DNA of 40,050 bases from Gammaproteobacteria bacterium (GCA_024709225.1 JANJXC010000097.1:1-40050); one strand, 5' to 3'; shown: positions 16,337 through 25,883, numbered from the stretch's first letter. Program-made: numbers and translations. The notes: generated from the sequence alone by a model not told the origin.

Positions 16337-18529
16337 ATGTCCCGCACCGTGCTCCACATCGCCATCCCCTCCCCCCTGCGGCGCCACTTCGACTACCTGG
16401 CCCCCGCCGCGCCGGTGGAGCCCGGCTGCCGGGTACGCGTCCACTTCGGCCGCCAGCAGCTGGTCGGGGTCGTGCTGGGCACGGCCGACGGCAGCACCGT
16501 GCCACTGGAGAAGCTGCGGCCGGTGGAGGCGGTGCTGGATGCCTCCCCCCTGCTGCCGCCGGACCTGCGTGAGCTGCTACACTGGGCAAGCGCTTACTAT
16601 CACCATCCCATCGGCGAAGTCTATGCCGGCGCACTGCCGGTGGCCCTGCGCCAGGGCCAGCCGGCCCAGCTGCGCGGCCTGCGCCGCTACGCCCTCACCG
16701 ACGCCGGCCGCGCCGCCGACCCCGGCCAGCTCAAGCGCGCCCCGCGCCAGGCGGCCCTGCTGGCCCACCTGCAACGCCTGGCCGCCCCGGCCGCCGCCGA
16801 TGCCCTGACCGAGGTGGCCGGCTGGCAGGGGGCCATGCCGCGGCTGGAGGAAAAGGGCTGGGTGCTCCAGGACGACACGCCGGCACTGCCGCCGGCCGTC
16901 ACCGCCGGCAGCGATACCCCGCCCGCCCTGGGGACGGCGCAGCAGGCGGCGGTGGATGCCGTAGGTGCCGCCTTCGGCCGCTACGCCGGCTTTCTGCTCG
17001 ACGGCGTCACCGGCAGCGGCAAGACCGAGGTTTACCTGCGCCTCATCGCACAGGCCCTCGCCGCCGGGCGCCAGACCCTGGTGCTGGTGCCGGAGATCGG
17101 CCTCACCCCGCAGCTGCTGGAACGCTTCCGCCGCCGTTTCCCGGTGCCCATCGCCGTGCTGCACTCGGGCCTCGCCGACGGCGAACGCCTCAACGCCTGG
17201 CTCGCCGCCCGCGCCGGTCTCGCCCCCATCGTCATCGGCACCCGCTCGGCGGTGTTCACCCCGCTGCCGCGCCTGGGTCTCATCATCGTGGACGAGGAAC
17301 ACGACCCGTCGTTCAAGCAGCAGGACGGCTTCCGCTATTCGGCGCGCGACGTCGCCGTGGTGCGGGCGCAGAAGGCCGGCGTTCCGGTGATCCTCGGTTC
17401 GGCCACCCCGGCGCTGGAGAGCCTGGCCAATGCGAGCACTGGCCGCTATGTGCGGCTGGAACTGCCGGAGCGTGCCGGCAGCGCCATCCACCCGCAGCTG
17501 CACCTGCTCGACATCCGCCACCAGCGCCTGGACGGCGGCATCAGCGAGCCGCTGTACGGCGTCATGGGCCGCCACCTGGAACGCGGCGGCCAGGTGCTGC
17601 TGTTCCTCAACCGCCGCGGCTACGCCCCGGTGCTGCTGTGTCACGACTGCGGCTGGGTGGCCAGCTGCCGCCGCTGCGATGCCCACCTCACCTACCACGC
17701 CGGCCACAAGCGCATCCGCTGCCACCACTGCGGCACCGAGCGGCCCTTGCCGCAGCAGTGCGGCGGCTGCGGCAGCCACGACCTGCGCCCCATCGGCCAC
17801 GGCACCGAGCGGGTGGAAGAGGCCCTGCGCGCCCGCTTCCCCGCCATCGGCATCGAGCGCATCGATCGCGACGCCACCCGCCGCAAGGGCAGCCTGGAGG
17901 CCAAGCTGGAGCGGGTGCACAGCGGTGAGGCGCGCATCCTCATCGGCACCCAGATGCTGGCCAAGGGTCATCACTTCCCCGACGTCACCCTGGTGGGCAT
18001 CCTCGACGCCGATCAGGGCCTGTTCTCCGCCGACTTCCGCGCCGGCGAGCGCATGGCCCAGCTGATCCTGCAGGTGGCCGGCCGCGCCGGGCGCGCCGAA
18101 CGGCCCGGCGAGGTGCTGATCCAGACCCACCACACCGACCACCCCCTGCTGCGTCTGCTCATCGACGAGGGCTACGGCGCCTTCGCCGCCGCCGCCCTGG
18201 AGGAACGCCGCCAGGCCGAGCTGCCGCCCTATGCCTTCCTCGCCCTGCTGCGCGCCGAGGCACCGGCCGCCGCGGTGCCGCTGGCCTTCCTGGAGGAGGC
18301 GCGCCAGCTGGCGGGGGGCCTCCAGCCCGAAGGCGTGCTGCTGCTCGGCCCGGTGCCGGCGCCGATGGAAAAGCGTGCCGGCCGCTTCCGCGCCCAGCTG
18401 CTGTTGCAGGCGGCTGGCCGCGCCGCCCTGCACCGCCTGCTGGACCGCTGGCTGCCGCTGCTGGAGGAGTCGAAGGCCGGGCGCAGGGTGCGCTGGTCGC
18501 TGGACGTGGACCCGGGCGAGATGTTTTAA
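16337..18529 (+). CDS. priA: PriA primosomal helicase
   Basis: 730-residue 3'-5' DNA helicase that reloads the replisome at stalled forks and D-loops. The N-terminal DNA-binding part begins HIAIPSPLRRHFDY. Walker A is GVTGSGKTEVY (about residue 222) and the DExH box is DEEH (about 318). A zinc-binding insert with eight cysteines, including CHDCG, CRRC, CHHCG and CGGCG, lies around 434-480. The C-terminal helicase motifs TQMLAKGHHFPDVTLVGI and AGRAGR are intact. The start at 16337 is set by similarity; no strong ribosome binding site is seen. It follows the zinc permease by 58 bases. Confidence 0.97.
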   Translation: MSRTVLHIAIPSPLRRHFDYLAPAAPVEPGCRVRVHFGRQQLVGVVLGTADGSTVPLEKLRPVEAVLDASPLLPPDLRELLHWASAYYHHPIGEVYAGALPVALRQGQPAQLRGLRRYALTDAGRAADPGQLKRAPRQAALLAHLQRLAAPAAADALTEVAGWQGAMPRLEEKGWVLQDDTPALPPAVTAGSDTPPALGTAQQAAVDAVGAAFGRYAGFLLDGVTGSGKTEVYLRLIAQALAAGRQTLVLVPEIGLTPQLLERFRRRFPVPIAVLHSGLADGERLNAWLAARAGLAPIVIGTRSAVFTPLPRLGLIIVDEEHDPSFKQQDGFRYSARDVAVVRAQKAGVPVILGSATPALESLANASTGRYVRLELPERAGSAIHPQLHLLDIRHQRLDGGISEPLYGVMGRHLERGGQVLLFLNRRGYAPVLLCHDCGWVASCRRCDAHLTYHAGHKRIRCHHCGTERPLPQQCGGCGSHDLRPIGHGTERVEEALRARFPAIGIERIDRDATRRKGSLEAKLERVHSGEARILIGTQMLAKGHHFPDVTLVGILDADQGLFSADFRAGERMAQLILQVAGRAGRAERPGEVLIQTHHTDHPLLRLLIDEGYGAFAAAALEERRQAELPPYAFLALLRAEAPAAAVPLAFLEEARQLAGGLQPEGVLLLGPVPAPMEKRAGRFRAQLLLQAAGRAALHRLLDRWLPLLEESKAGRRVRWSLDVDPGEMF

Positions 18530-18591
18530 GGACAGCAGACAGAAACGGCCACCGCGCTGCCACACGACGGATACCAAAACACCCGCACGCC

Positions 18592-19071
18592 ATGCACGAC
18601 AACGCCATGCACCACCGCCTGCTGCAGTTGCTGCAGCAACACCGCTGGGCGGCGCTCGCCACCAGCGCCGCCGATGCCACGCCGATGGCCTCGATGGTGG
18701 GTTATGTGCCGGGCATACACGCCGGCATCCTGTACCTGCACCTCTCCCGCCTCGCCGCCCACACCCGCAACCTGCTCGGCAACGGCATGGCGGCGCTGGT
18801 GATCGGCGAAGACGACACGGGCAACGGCGACCCGCAGGAGCTGGCGCGCCTCACCCTGCAAGGCCGCGCCACCGTCATTGCCCGCGACAGCGAGGAATAT
18901 CCCGCCGCCCGTGCACGTTATCTGCAACGCCTGCCGGCGGCGGAACCGCGTTTCGATTTCAGCGACTTCATCCTGTTTCGCGTCGAGGTGGACAGCGCCC
19001 GCTTCGTCGGCGGCTTCGCCCAGGCACGCAGCTTTGGCAGTGATCAACTGCGCAACATGGTCACGCGCTGA
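18592..19071 (+). CDS. HugZ-like / pyridoxamine 5'-phosphate oxidase family protein
   Basis: 159-residue protein with a split-barrel flavin-binding fold of the PPOX class. The pattern ALATSAADATPMASMVGYVP near the start and the closing segment RVEVDSARFVGGFAQARSF resemble HugZ-type proteins, some of which bind or degrade heme. The HugZ C-terminal extension is absent, so heme use is not assured. A second ATG five codons downstream could also be the start. It is convergent with rtcB; the region between holds a heptad repeat element. Confidence 0.85.
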   Translation: MHDNAMHHRLLQLLQQHRWAALATSAADATPMASMVGYVPGIHAGILYLHLSRLAAHTRNLLGNGMAALVIGEDDTGNGDPQELARLTLQGRATVIARDSEEYPAARARYLQRLPAAEPRFDFSDFILFRVEVDSARFVGGFAQARSFGSDQLRNMVTR

Positions 19072-19080
19072 GTAAAGGCA

Positions 19081-19188
19081 GATACAAGATACAAGGGGAT
19101 GAACTCGCTGCACTCATGCATTGTGGAATGTAAATACCGTGCGCGCAGCGCACTCTTTCACTTATAACTTGAAACTTGCAACTTGTAT
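19081..19188. repeat. Inverted heptad-repeat element downstream of rtcB
   Basis: Plus strand: two copies of GATACAA (19081-19094). After a spacer of about 66 bases come four degenerate inverted units CTTATAA, CTTGAAA, CTTGCAA and CTTGTAT (19161-19188). The outermost parts form an exact 10-bp inverted repeat, CAGATACAAG (19079-19088) with CTTGTATCTG (19182-19191). It lies between the convergent HugZ-like gene and rtcB, so it may also end transcription. The same unit recurs at 20641-20728 and 33313-33341. Confidence 0.75.
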
Positions 19189-19196
19189 CTGTTTTG

Positions 19197-20627
19197 TCAC
19201 CCCTTGATGCACGCCATGGGCAGCAGCCGCACCACCTTGCGCGCCAGGCCCGCGGCATCCGCCGCATCCACCACCGCCGACACATCCTTGTAGGCGCCCG
19301 GCGCCTCTTCCGCCACGCCGCGCAGCGACGGGCTGCGGATCACGATACCGCGCCCGGCGAGGTCGTCCACCACGGTGCGGCCATGCCATTGCCGCGTCGC
19401 CGCATGACGGCTCATGGCGCGGCCGGCGCCATGACAGGCGGAGCTGAAGGCGCGCGTCTCGCTTTCCCTGGTGCCTGCCAGGATGTAGGAGCTGGTGCCC
19501 ATGGAGCCGCCGATGAGCACCGGCTGGCCGACGGCGCGCAGCTCCGGCGGCAGCTCGCGATGGCCCGGGCCAAAGGCGCGCGTGGCGCCCTTGCGGTGCA
19601 CGAACAGGCGGCGCACCTTGCCGGCGACGACGTGCTCCTCCACCTTGCAGGTGTTGTGCGACACGTCGTACAGCAGGTCGAGCCGGGCCTGCGGCGCGAT
19701 GCGCGCGAACACCTCGCGCGTCAGGTGGGTGATGATCTGGCGGTTGGCCAGGGCGCAGTTGATCGCCGCGCGCATGGCGCCGAGGTAGCGTTGCCCCAGC
19801 GGCGAGTCGATGGGCGCGCAGGCCAGCTCGCGATCGGGCAGACGGATGCCGTGCTCGCCGGCGGCGATGGTCATGTCCCTGAGATACTCGGTACCGATCT
19901 GGTGACCCAAGCCACGCGAGCCGCAATGGATGCTCACCACCACGTCATCCACCTTGAGGCCGAAGGCCGCGGCCGCCTGCGTGTCGAAGATCTCGGCCAC
20001 GCGTTGTAGTTCCAGATAATGATTGCCGGAACCCAGCGTGCCCATTTCATCGCGCTGGCGCTTCTTCGCCTGTGCCGACACCGCCCCCGGTACCGCGCCG
20101 GCCATGCAGCCGTGCTCCTCGCTGCGCAGTAGATCCGCCTCAGCGCCAAAGCCCTGCGCCACCGCCCACTGCGCACCCCCGGCCAGCATGGCATCCATCG
20201 CCTTGTCGTTGAGGCGCAGCGCCCCGGTACTGCCGACACCAGCAGGGATGTGTGCGAACAGGGCATCGGCCAGCGGCGTCTTGATGCGCTCCAGCTGCGC
20301 CGCCGTCAGGCCGGTATGCAGCGTGCGTACGCCGCAGGAGATGTCGAAGCCAACCCCGCCCGCCGACACCACACCACCCGCCTCCGCATCGAAGGCGGCG
20401 ACGCCACCGATGGGAAAGCCGTAGCCCCAGTGCGCGTCGGGCATGACATAGGAGGCCTGCACGATGCCCGGCAGTGCCGCCACATTGCAGGCCTGCTCGA
20501 ACACCTTGGCATCCAAGGCGTCGATCAATGCCTGGCTGGCAAAAAACACCGCCGGCACGCGCATTGCGCCTACGGGTGCGATCTCCCATTCGAATTCGGA
20601 GCGTTGCCTCAGCTCGGGATGAGCCAT
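19197..20627 (-). CDS. rtcB: RtcB RNA-splicing ligase
   Basis: 476-residue GTP- and Mn-dependent RNA ligase that joins 2',3'-cyclic phosphate (or 3'-phosphate) and 5'-OH ends, in bacteria used for RNA repair. Family motifs are intact: MPDAHWGYGFPIGGVAAFD, GVGFDISCGVR with the metal-binding Cys, DVSHNTCK, and the ACHGAGRAMSR segment that carries the guanylylated His. Its length is nearer the archaeal/eukaryotic form than the 408-residue E. coli protein. The start at 20627 is chosen by similarity; GGGA lies 9 bases upstream. The open frame runs further upstream only through a repeat array. An archease gene, whose product activates RtcB, lies directly upstream. No RtcA or RtcR is present. Confidence 0.95.
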   Translation of the reverse strand: MAHPELRQRSEFEWEIAPVGAMRVPAVFFASQALIDALDAKVFEQACNVAALPGIVQASYVMPDAHWGYGFPIGGVAAFDAEAGGVVSAGGVGFDISCGVRTLHTGLTAAQLERIKTPLADALFAHIPAGVGSTGALRLNDKAMDAMLAGGAQWAVAQGFGAEADLLRSEEHGCMAGAVPGAVSAQAKKRQRDEMGTLGSGNHYLELQRVAEIFDTQAAAAFGLKVDDVVVSIHCGSRGLGHQIGTEYLRDMTIAAGEHGIRLPDRELACAPIDSPLGQRYLGAMRAAINCALANRQIITHLTREVFARIAPQARLDLLYDVSHNTCKVEEHVVAGKVRRLFVHRKGATRAFGPGHRELPPELRAVGQPVLIGGSMGTSSYILAGTRESETRAFSSACHGAGRAMSRHAATRQWHGRTVVDDLAGRGIVIRSPSLRGVAEEAPGAYKDVSAVVDAADAAGLARKVVRLLPMACIKG

Positions 20628-20640
20628 GTTCGAATCCCAG

Positions 20641-20728
20641 TGACAAGTGACAAGTGACAAGTGACAAGTGACAAGTGACAAGGAAGAGTGTTCGCCTTTT
20701 CTTGCAACTTTCAACTTGCCACTTGCAA
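20641..20728. repeat. Heptad-repeat array (TGACAAG)6 with inverted partner, in the rtcB leader
   Basis: Six perfect copies of TGACAAG (20641-20682), an 18-base spacer, then four units reading CTTGCAA, CTTTCAA, CTTGCCA and CTTGCAA (20701-20728). The two arms can pair over about four heptads. The array starts 14 bases before the rtcB start codon and fills the gap between archease and rtcB, so it is in the message. A change in copy number would alter leader length and folding. Confidence 0.85.
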
Positions 20729-20734
20729 CTTCAT

Positions 20735-21154
20735 TCAAACATCCACCACACACTGCGCATGCCACAACCCCTGCGCATCCTGAAACACCCTCAGCGCAGT
20801 ATAGGTCGCCCCCTTCACCTCCACCGCCGGCTGGTGGCGTGCCATGTCCACCGCCTCACCCCAGGCGCGGGCGTGCAGCCGCGTACCGTCCAGCCGCACC
20901 TCGAAGCGGGAGAACAGCATGTGGCGGACCGCCATTTCATAGATCAGGGCATTGAGCCAGTCCACCAGCAGCAGTTCCGCGTCCGGCGCGTTGCAACGGA
21001 TCTCGACCACGCTGTCGGCCCGCACCCGCTGCGGCTCACAGACCACCGCCGTCAGGGCCAGCGCCGCCTGGACAAAGGCGCCGGCAAGGTCCGGCGCGAC
21101 ACCGGCGACACCGATGTCGGCCGCGTGCGAAAAATGTCGCCAGTACGCCGTCAT
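20735..21154 (-). CDS. Archease, RtcB-activating protein
   Basis: 139-residue cytoplasmic protein that helps RtcB become guanylylated and act through repeated rounds. The family opening [21 protein letters not shown], the central [14 protein letters not shown] and the closing [11 protein letters not shown] are clear; the Asp in HAADIG and the C-terminal region are expected to bind a metal. The ATG is 2 bases after the stop of the Omp85-like gene, so translation is probably coupled. It is followed by the heptad array and rtcB on the same strand. Confidence 0.95.
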   Translation of the reverse strand: MTAYWRHFSHAADIGVAGVAPDLAGAFVQAALALTAVVCEPQRVRADSVVEIRCNAPDAELLLVDWLNALIYEMAVRHMLFSRFEVRLDGTRLHARAWGEAVDMARHQPAVEVKGATYTALRVFQDAQGLWHAQCVVDV

Positions 21155-21156
21155 GG

Positions 21157-22446
21157 TCAGAACATGGTGCGTGTGGAGAGATAGGTGGCCTGCGTCCTTG
21201 CCTCCAGTCCCCAGCCATGATCGAGGCGGATGGTGACATTCACAAAGGTCTGCACCCGCCAGCGCAGACCGATGCCCACCGCTGTCTTCAGGTCGGTCAG
21301 ATCCATGTCCGCGGCCTCCGTCCAGGCATTGCCGATATCGCCGAAGATCACGCCACGCATCTGGCCATAGCCCGACACCGGGAACAGATACTCGATGTTG
21401 TTGAGCAGCATGGCATTGCCGGTCACATACTCCTTTTCGTAGCCGCGCAGCGATGAGCTGCCGCCCAGGGTCCAGCCATACAACCCGAAGGCCATGCCCT
21501 TGGCGAGTCCCAGCTGGAACCGGTAATCGAGGTTGGCGCGCCCCTCGTCCAGCGGCAGATGGCGGCGGTAATAGAACAGGTGCTGGTGGTAACCGAAATC
21601 GCCCAGCTGCGACAGGCCGACGGTGGGCGCATAACCATAGACGCGCCCACGGCGGCGATAACGGTCCTCATCCACCTCGACCAGTTCCAGCAGGCCATTC
21701 AACTGCACATTCCGGGCGTCCTGCTGGAGGACCGGCGTACCGGAGACGTGACGATACCGCTCCCATTGCAGCGCGGTGCCGCCGCCATAGCGCAGACCGC
21801 GCGAGGGCCCCGTCACCGTTTGCCAGCGATACAGGCCGAAGCGCAGATTGCGGCTGCGCTGCTCGTAGATCCCGATCTCCGCGCCCGCCTCATCCACCTG
21901 CCGCTCGTCGCGCATCACCTCGCTGGCGCCAACACTGAGCTGGTACGGCGTACCGACGATACGGGGATAGCTATAGCCGAGAAACAGCTCGCGCCGCAGG
22001 GGCGTATCCGAGGTCAACGATTCCTTGGTGATGGTCTCCAGTTCCAGCCGCTGGTTCATGCCGAACAGGTTGTCGAAGCGCAGCTCCATGCCATATTCGG
22101 CATCGCCGTCACCGCGCACGCCTACACGCGGGATGGGCAGGATGTACCACTTTTCCACCACGCTGATGAGCAGCACGCTGCCGGCCTCCTCCTCCAGCAC
22201 CTCGGCCGTTACCGATTTGAACAGGCCCAGATTCATGATGCCCTGGCGCGAGGTCTCGATGCGCGCGGCATCGATGTCATCCCCCGGCCGGATGACCATC
22301 TCCTGCAGCATCACCTCCGGCTGGGTGGTGTGGTTACCGGCAAAGCGGATGGCGGCGAGCGTGCCGGCGTACACCTCCGTGCCGAACAGCAATCCGATGG
22401 CGATTGCGGCAAGGATGCGCAAACAATGTCTCCCGCCTGATGTCAT
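21157..22446 (-). CDS. Omp85-family outer membrane protein with one POTRA domain
   Basis: About 429 residues: a signal peptide (ending near VYA-GTL), a single POTRA-like domain (about residues 29-105, containing [15 protein letters not shown] and LGLFKSV), then a 16-strand BamA/TamA-type barrel. The barrel carries the family motif GGSSSLRGY near residue 334, the loop that reaches into the barrel lumen. BamA has five POTRA domains and TamA three, so this is neither. The start at 22446 is the ATG before the signal peptide; the ribosome binding site is weak. It is coupled to the archease gene, an unexpected partner. Function unknown; insertion of a particular outer membrane protein or secretion of a substrate are possible roles. 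Confidence 0.85.
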   Translation of the reverse strand: MTSGGRHCLRILAAIAIGLLFGTEVYAGTLAAIRFAGNHTTQPEVMLQEMVIRPGDDIDAARIETSRQGIMNLGLFKSVTAEVLEEEAGSVLLISVVEKWYILPIPRVGVRGDGDAEYGMELRFDNLFGMNQRLELETITKESLTSDTPLRRELFLGYSYPRIVGTPYQLSVGASEVMRDERQVDEAGAEIGIYEQRSRNLRFGLYRWQTVTGPSRGLRYGGGTALQWERYRHVSGTPVLQQDARNVQLNGLLELVEVDEDRYRRRGRVYGYAPTVGLSQLGDFGYHQHLFYYRRHLPLDEGRANLDYRFQLGLAKGMAFGLYGWTLGGSSSLRGYEKEYVTGNAMLLNNIEYLFPVSGYGQMRGVIFGDIGNAWTEAADMDLTDLKTAVGIGLRWRVQTFVNVTIRLDHGWGLEARTQATYLSTRTMF

Positions 22447-22499
22447 GTAGGTAGTGCCGCCTGCACCTGCAACGTGTCGCCGGCAGCATGCCACTGTCT

Positions 22500-23288
22500 T
22501 CATCCCAGCAACATCTTGCCGCCCAATACGGCGAGGAACACGGCGAAGAAGCGCTTCAACACCGCCGTGGGCAGGCTGTGTGCCAGCCAAGCCCCCGCCG
22601 GTGCAAACAGGATGCTGCTGGCCGCCACGCCGAGCAAGGCCGGCAGATACAGATAACCGAGGGACTGCTCCGGCAACGCGGCATTGCCGCTGCCGGTCCA
22701 GGCAAAGGCCACGGCGCCGGCCACGGCGATGGGCAGGCCACAGGCTGCCGAGGTGGCCACCGCCTGGCGCATGGCCACGCCGCACCACAGCAGGAACGGC
22801 ACCGTCAGCGTGCCGCCGCCGATACCGACGATGGCGGACACGCCACCGATCACCGAACCGGCCACGCCCATGCCGAGGCGGCCGGGCAGGTCGCGATGCG
22901 CCTCCGGCAGCAGCGAAAATCCCATCTGCGCCGCCACCAGCAACTCGAACATGCCGAAGAAATAGCGTAGGGCGGTGGTCGGCATCTTCTCCGCAAACAG
23001 GGCGCCGACGAACACACCGAACACGATGCCGGGGAGCAGCCGCCACACCGCCGGCCACTGCACCGCACCGCGCTGGTGGTGAGCACGCACCGAGGAGATG
23101 GAGGTGAACACGATGGTGGCCAGCGAAGTGCCCACCGCCAGGTGCATGATCACACTGCCATCGAAGCCGAAGCCGATGAACACCCAGGCCAGCACCGGCA
23201 CGATGACAAGGCCGCCGCCCACGCCCAGCATCCCCGCCAGGGTGCCGGCGAAGGCGCCCAGCGCCAGATAGGTCAACCACTCGGCCAT
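22500..23288 (-). CDS. TauE/SafE family sulfite/organosulfonate exporter
   Basis: 262-residue inner-membrane transporter with about eight hydrophobic segments. The repeated glycine-rich signatures GMLGVGGGLVIVPVLAWVF (N-terminal half) and SAIVGIGGGTLTVPFLLWCG (C-terminal half) are the two internal repeats of the family. Members export sulfite, sulfoacetate or similar anions, which would fit a sulfur-oxidising cell, but the substrate cannot be read from sequence. It lies 37 bases after the dehydrogenase gene and 53 bases before the Omp85-like gene, all on the minus strand. Confidence 0.9.
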   Translation of the reverse strand: MAEWLTYLALGAFAGTLAGMLGVGGGLVIVPVLAWVFIGFGFDGSVIMHLAVGTSLATIVFTSISSVRAHHQRGAVQWPAVWRLLPGIVFGVFVGALFAEKMPTTALRYFFGMFELLVAAQMGFSLLPEAHRDLPGRLGMGVAGSVIGGVSAIVGIGGGTLTVPFLLWCGVAMRQAVATSAACGLPIAVAGAVAFAWTGSGNAALPEQSLGYLYLPALLGVAASSILFAPAGAWLAHSLPTAVLKRFFAVFLAVLGGKMLLG

Positions 23289-23325
23289 TTATCCAACCTT
23301 CGAGACTTCAAAAGATCAAAAGCCT

Positions 23326-24690
23326 TCAACGCACCCAGATGGTCTTGGCGTTGACGAATTCGCGCAGGCCGAGCAGCGACAGTTCGCGGCCGTAGCCCGA
23401 CGCCTTGATGCCGCCGAAGGGCAGGCGCGGATCGCTCTTCACCAGGCCGTTGACGAAGGCGCAGCCGCACTCCAGTTGCCGCGCGATGCGCTCGCCGCGC
23501 GCACTGTCGGCGGTCCACACGCTGCCACCGAGACCGAAGCGCGAGTCGTTGGCGATGCGCACCGCCTCCGCCTCATCGCGGGCGCGGATCACGATGGCCA
23601 CCGGGCCGAACAGTTCTTCCGCATAGGCGCGCATGCCGGGGCGTACCTGATCGAGTATGGACGGGGTGTAATACGTGTCGCTGCCGGCCACAGGCCGACA
23701 ACCGGTGAGCGCCACGGCGCCGGCGGCGAGGCTGTCGCTCACCTGGCGGTGCAGCTCATCACGCAGGTCGGGGCGTGCCAGCGGCGCCAGGGTCGTGGCC
23801 TCGTCCATGGGGTCGCCGGCCCTGAGCTTTTCCACCGCCGCCCGGAAGCGCGGCAGGAATTCATCGGCGACGGCATCGACGACGATGAAGCGCTTGGCGG
23901 CGATGCAGCTCTGGCCGCCGTTGAGGAAGCGCGAGGTCACCGCCTGCTGCACGGTCCAGTCGAGGTCGGCATCCTCCAGCACGATGAAGGCATCGGAACC
24001 GCCCAGCTCCAGCACGCTCTTCTTCAGGCAGGCGCCGGCGGTGGCCGCCACCTGGCGCCCGGCCGGCTCCGAGCCGGTGAGCGTCACCGCGTGCACGCGC
24101 GGGTCGCGGATCACGCCCTCCACCTGGGCGGAGGCGATCATCAGGGTACGGAATACGCCGGCAGGGAAGCCGGCGTCGCGGAACACCGCCTCGATGGCCA
24201 GCGCACACTGCGGCACATTGGAGGCGTGCTTGAGCAGCCCGGTATTGCCCGCCACCAGCGCCGGCGCGGCGAAGCGGAATACCTGCCACAGGGGGAAGTT
24301 CCACGGCATCACCGCCAGCACGGTGCCGAGCGGCTGCCAGGCGATGAAACTCTTGCCGGCATCGGAAGTGATTTCTTCATCGGCAAGAAAGGCGGGGCCA
24401 TGTTCGGCGTAGTACTCGCAGCCCAGCGCGCTCTTGTCCACCTCGGCCAGCGCCTCGCGCCGCAGCTTGCCCATCTCCAGGGTGATGGTGCGTGCCAGCG
24501 CCTCGCGCCGCTCGCGCAGGAGCGCCGCCGCGCGCCGCATCAGCTCGCAGCGCTCCGCCAGCGGCGTCGCCGCCCAGGCCGGCGCGGCGGCCGCCGCCGC
24601 GGTCAGGGCCTGCTCGAGCGTGGCGGCGTCCCAGGCCGGATAGGAGGCCTGCACCTCGCCGGTTGCCGGATTGATGGACTGGAAACTCAT
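23326..24690 (-). CDS. NAD(P)-dependent succinate-semialdehyde dehydrogenase
   Basis: 454-residue aldehyde dehydrogenase that oxidises succinate semialdehyde to succinate. The opening INPATGE is typical of this subgroup. The coenzyme motif MPWNFPLWQVFRFAAPAL (about residue 130), LTGSEPAG, the catalytic Glu in LELGGSDAF and the catalytic Cys in NGGQSCIAAKR are intact. GAGGAG precedes the ATG. No GABA transaminase or other partner gene is near, so its source of substrate is not shown; another aldehyde substrate is possible. Confidence 0.92.
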   Translation of the reverse strand: MSFQSINPATGEVQASYPAWDAATLEQALTAAAAAAPAWAATPLAERCELMRRAAALLRERREALARTITLEMGKLRREALAEVDKSALGCEYYAEHGPAFLADEEITSDAGKSFIAWQPLGTVLAVMPWNFPLWQVFRFAAPALVAGNTGLLKHASNVPQCALAIEAVFRDAGFPAGVFRTLMIASAQVEGVIRDPRVHAVTLTGSEPAGRQVAATAGACLKKSVLELGGSDAFIVLEDADLDWTVQQAVTSRFLNGGQSCIAAKRFIVVDAVADEFLPRFRAAVEKLRAGDPMDEATTLAPLARPDLRDELHRQVSDSLAAGAVALTGCRPVAGSDTYYTPSILDQVRPGMRAYAEELFGPVAIVIRARDEAEAVRIANDSRFGLGGSVWTADSARGERIARQLECGCAFVNGLVKSDPRLPFGGIKASGYGRELSLLGLREFVNAKTIWVR

Positions 24691-24872
24691 GGGCCGCTCC
24701 TCGTTGAATCGGGTTACCCGGCAGGGGCGAAGCCCTCACTGCCGCACATGTCCCTGGATTATCGCACACGCCACCACCCTGCCCCGGCGCCCTTCACAGC
24801 AGAAATCCGCGCAAACCCCTTCATCTATCTATATTCTGGACGCAGCACACGCACCCAGGGGAATAGCGCATC

Positions 24873-25823
24873 ATGACCACCCACACCATCGCCATCATCG
24901 GCGGCTCCGGCTTCGTCGGCAGCCGCCTGTGTTCCCGCCTGGCCCGCGACGGCCACCGCCTCCGCGTCCTCACCCGCCGGCGGGACCGGCATCGTGACCT
25001 GCTGGTGCTGCCCACGGTGGAGGTGCTGGAAGGCAGCCCACACGACCCGGCCGCCCTCGATACACTGCTGGCCGGCTGCGACGTGGCGATCAATCTGGTG
25101 GGCATCCTCAATGAGCAGGGCCATGACGGCAGCGGCTTCGAGCAGGCCCACGTCGAACTGGCGCGCCGGGTCATCGACGCCTGCCGCCGCCAGGGTGTCC
25201 AGCGGCTGCTGCACATGAGCGCCCTCGGCGCCGACGCCGCGCATGGCGCCAGCCACTATCAGCGCAGCAAGGGGCGCGGCGAGGAGCTGGCGCTCGCCGC
25301 CGGCGACCTCCACGTCACCGCCTTCCGTCCCTCGGTGATCTTCGGTCCCGGCGACAGCTTTCTGCGCCGCTTCGCCGGCCTGCTGCGCCTGACGCCGCTG
25401 CTGTTCCCCCTCGCCTGCGCCCGCGCCCGTTTCCAGCCGGTCTTCGTCGGCGATGTGGCGGAGTGCTTCACCCGCGCCATCGATGACCCGCGCACCTATG
25501 GCAACAGCTACGCCCTGTGCGGCCCGCGCAGCTACACCTTGCTCGATCTGGTGCGCTACACCGCCACCGTCACCGGCCTGCGCCGCCGCATCCTTCCCCT
25601 GCCCGACTGGGCCTCGCGCCTGCAGGCGGAAATTTTCGAATGGCTGCCCGGCAAGCCCTTCTCGCGCGACAACTATCTGTCCACCCGGCACGACAACGTC
25701 TGTGCCGCTCCCTTTCCGCCGGTCTTCGACATCACACCGACGCCGCTGGAGAGCGTGGCGCCCTACTACCTCGGCAACGCCGGCGAACGGCGGCGTTATG
25801 AACGGTTGCGCAGCGGCGGCTGA
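24873..25823 (+). CDS. NDUFA9-like NAD-dependent epimerase/dehydratase family protein
   Basis: 316-residue Rossmann-fold protein of the extended SDR type. The nucleotide-binding loop GGSGFVGSRLCSRL begins at about residue 10. The closest recognisable subgroup is the complex I NDUFA9 family, atypical SDRs that hold NAD(P)H without known catalysis; here the later motifs include SALGADAAHGASHYQRSKGRGE and RPSVIFGPGD. Bacterial members are scattered and not part of the nuo operon. It is divergent from the dehydrogenase gene; the 182-base gap between them (24691-24872) shows nothing clear. Confidence 0.88.
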   Translation: MTTHTIAIIGGSGFVGSRLCSRLARDGHRLRVLTRRRDRHRDLLVLPTVEVLEGSPHDPAALDTLLAGCDVAINLVGILNEQGHDGSGFEQAHVELARRVIDACRRQGVQRLLHMSALGADAAHGASHYQRSKGRGEELALAAGDLHVTAFRPSVIFGPGDSFLRRFAGLLRLTPLLFPLACARARFQPVFVGDVAECFTRAIDDPRTYGNSYALCGPRSYTLLDLVRYTATVTGLRRRILPLPDWASRLQAEIFEWLPGKPFSRDNYLSTRHDNVCAAPFPPVFDITPTPLESVAPYYLGNAGERRRYERLRSGG

Positions 25824-25883
25824 GGCGACTCGCCGGCAACGCACGGGCGCGGCGCCCCCCCCATTCCCAACCCTGGAGTCCAC

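Noticed and set aside
20628..20765. N-terminal extension of RtcB through the heptad array
   Set aside because: The frame is open, but similarity to the family starts at 20627 and the extension only translates the repeat.
22447..23280. Long N-terminal extension of the Omp85-like gene
   Set aside because: The frame is open across the SafE gene, but that part has shadow-like composition and a signal peptide starts at 22446.
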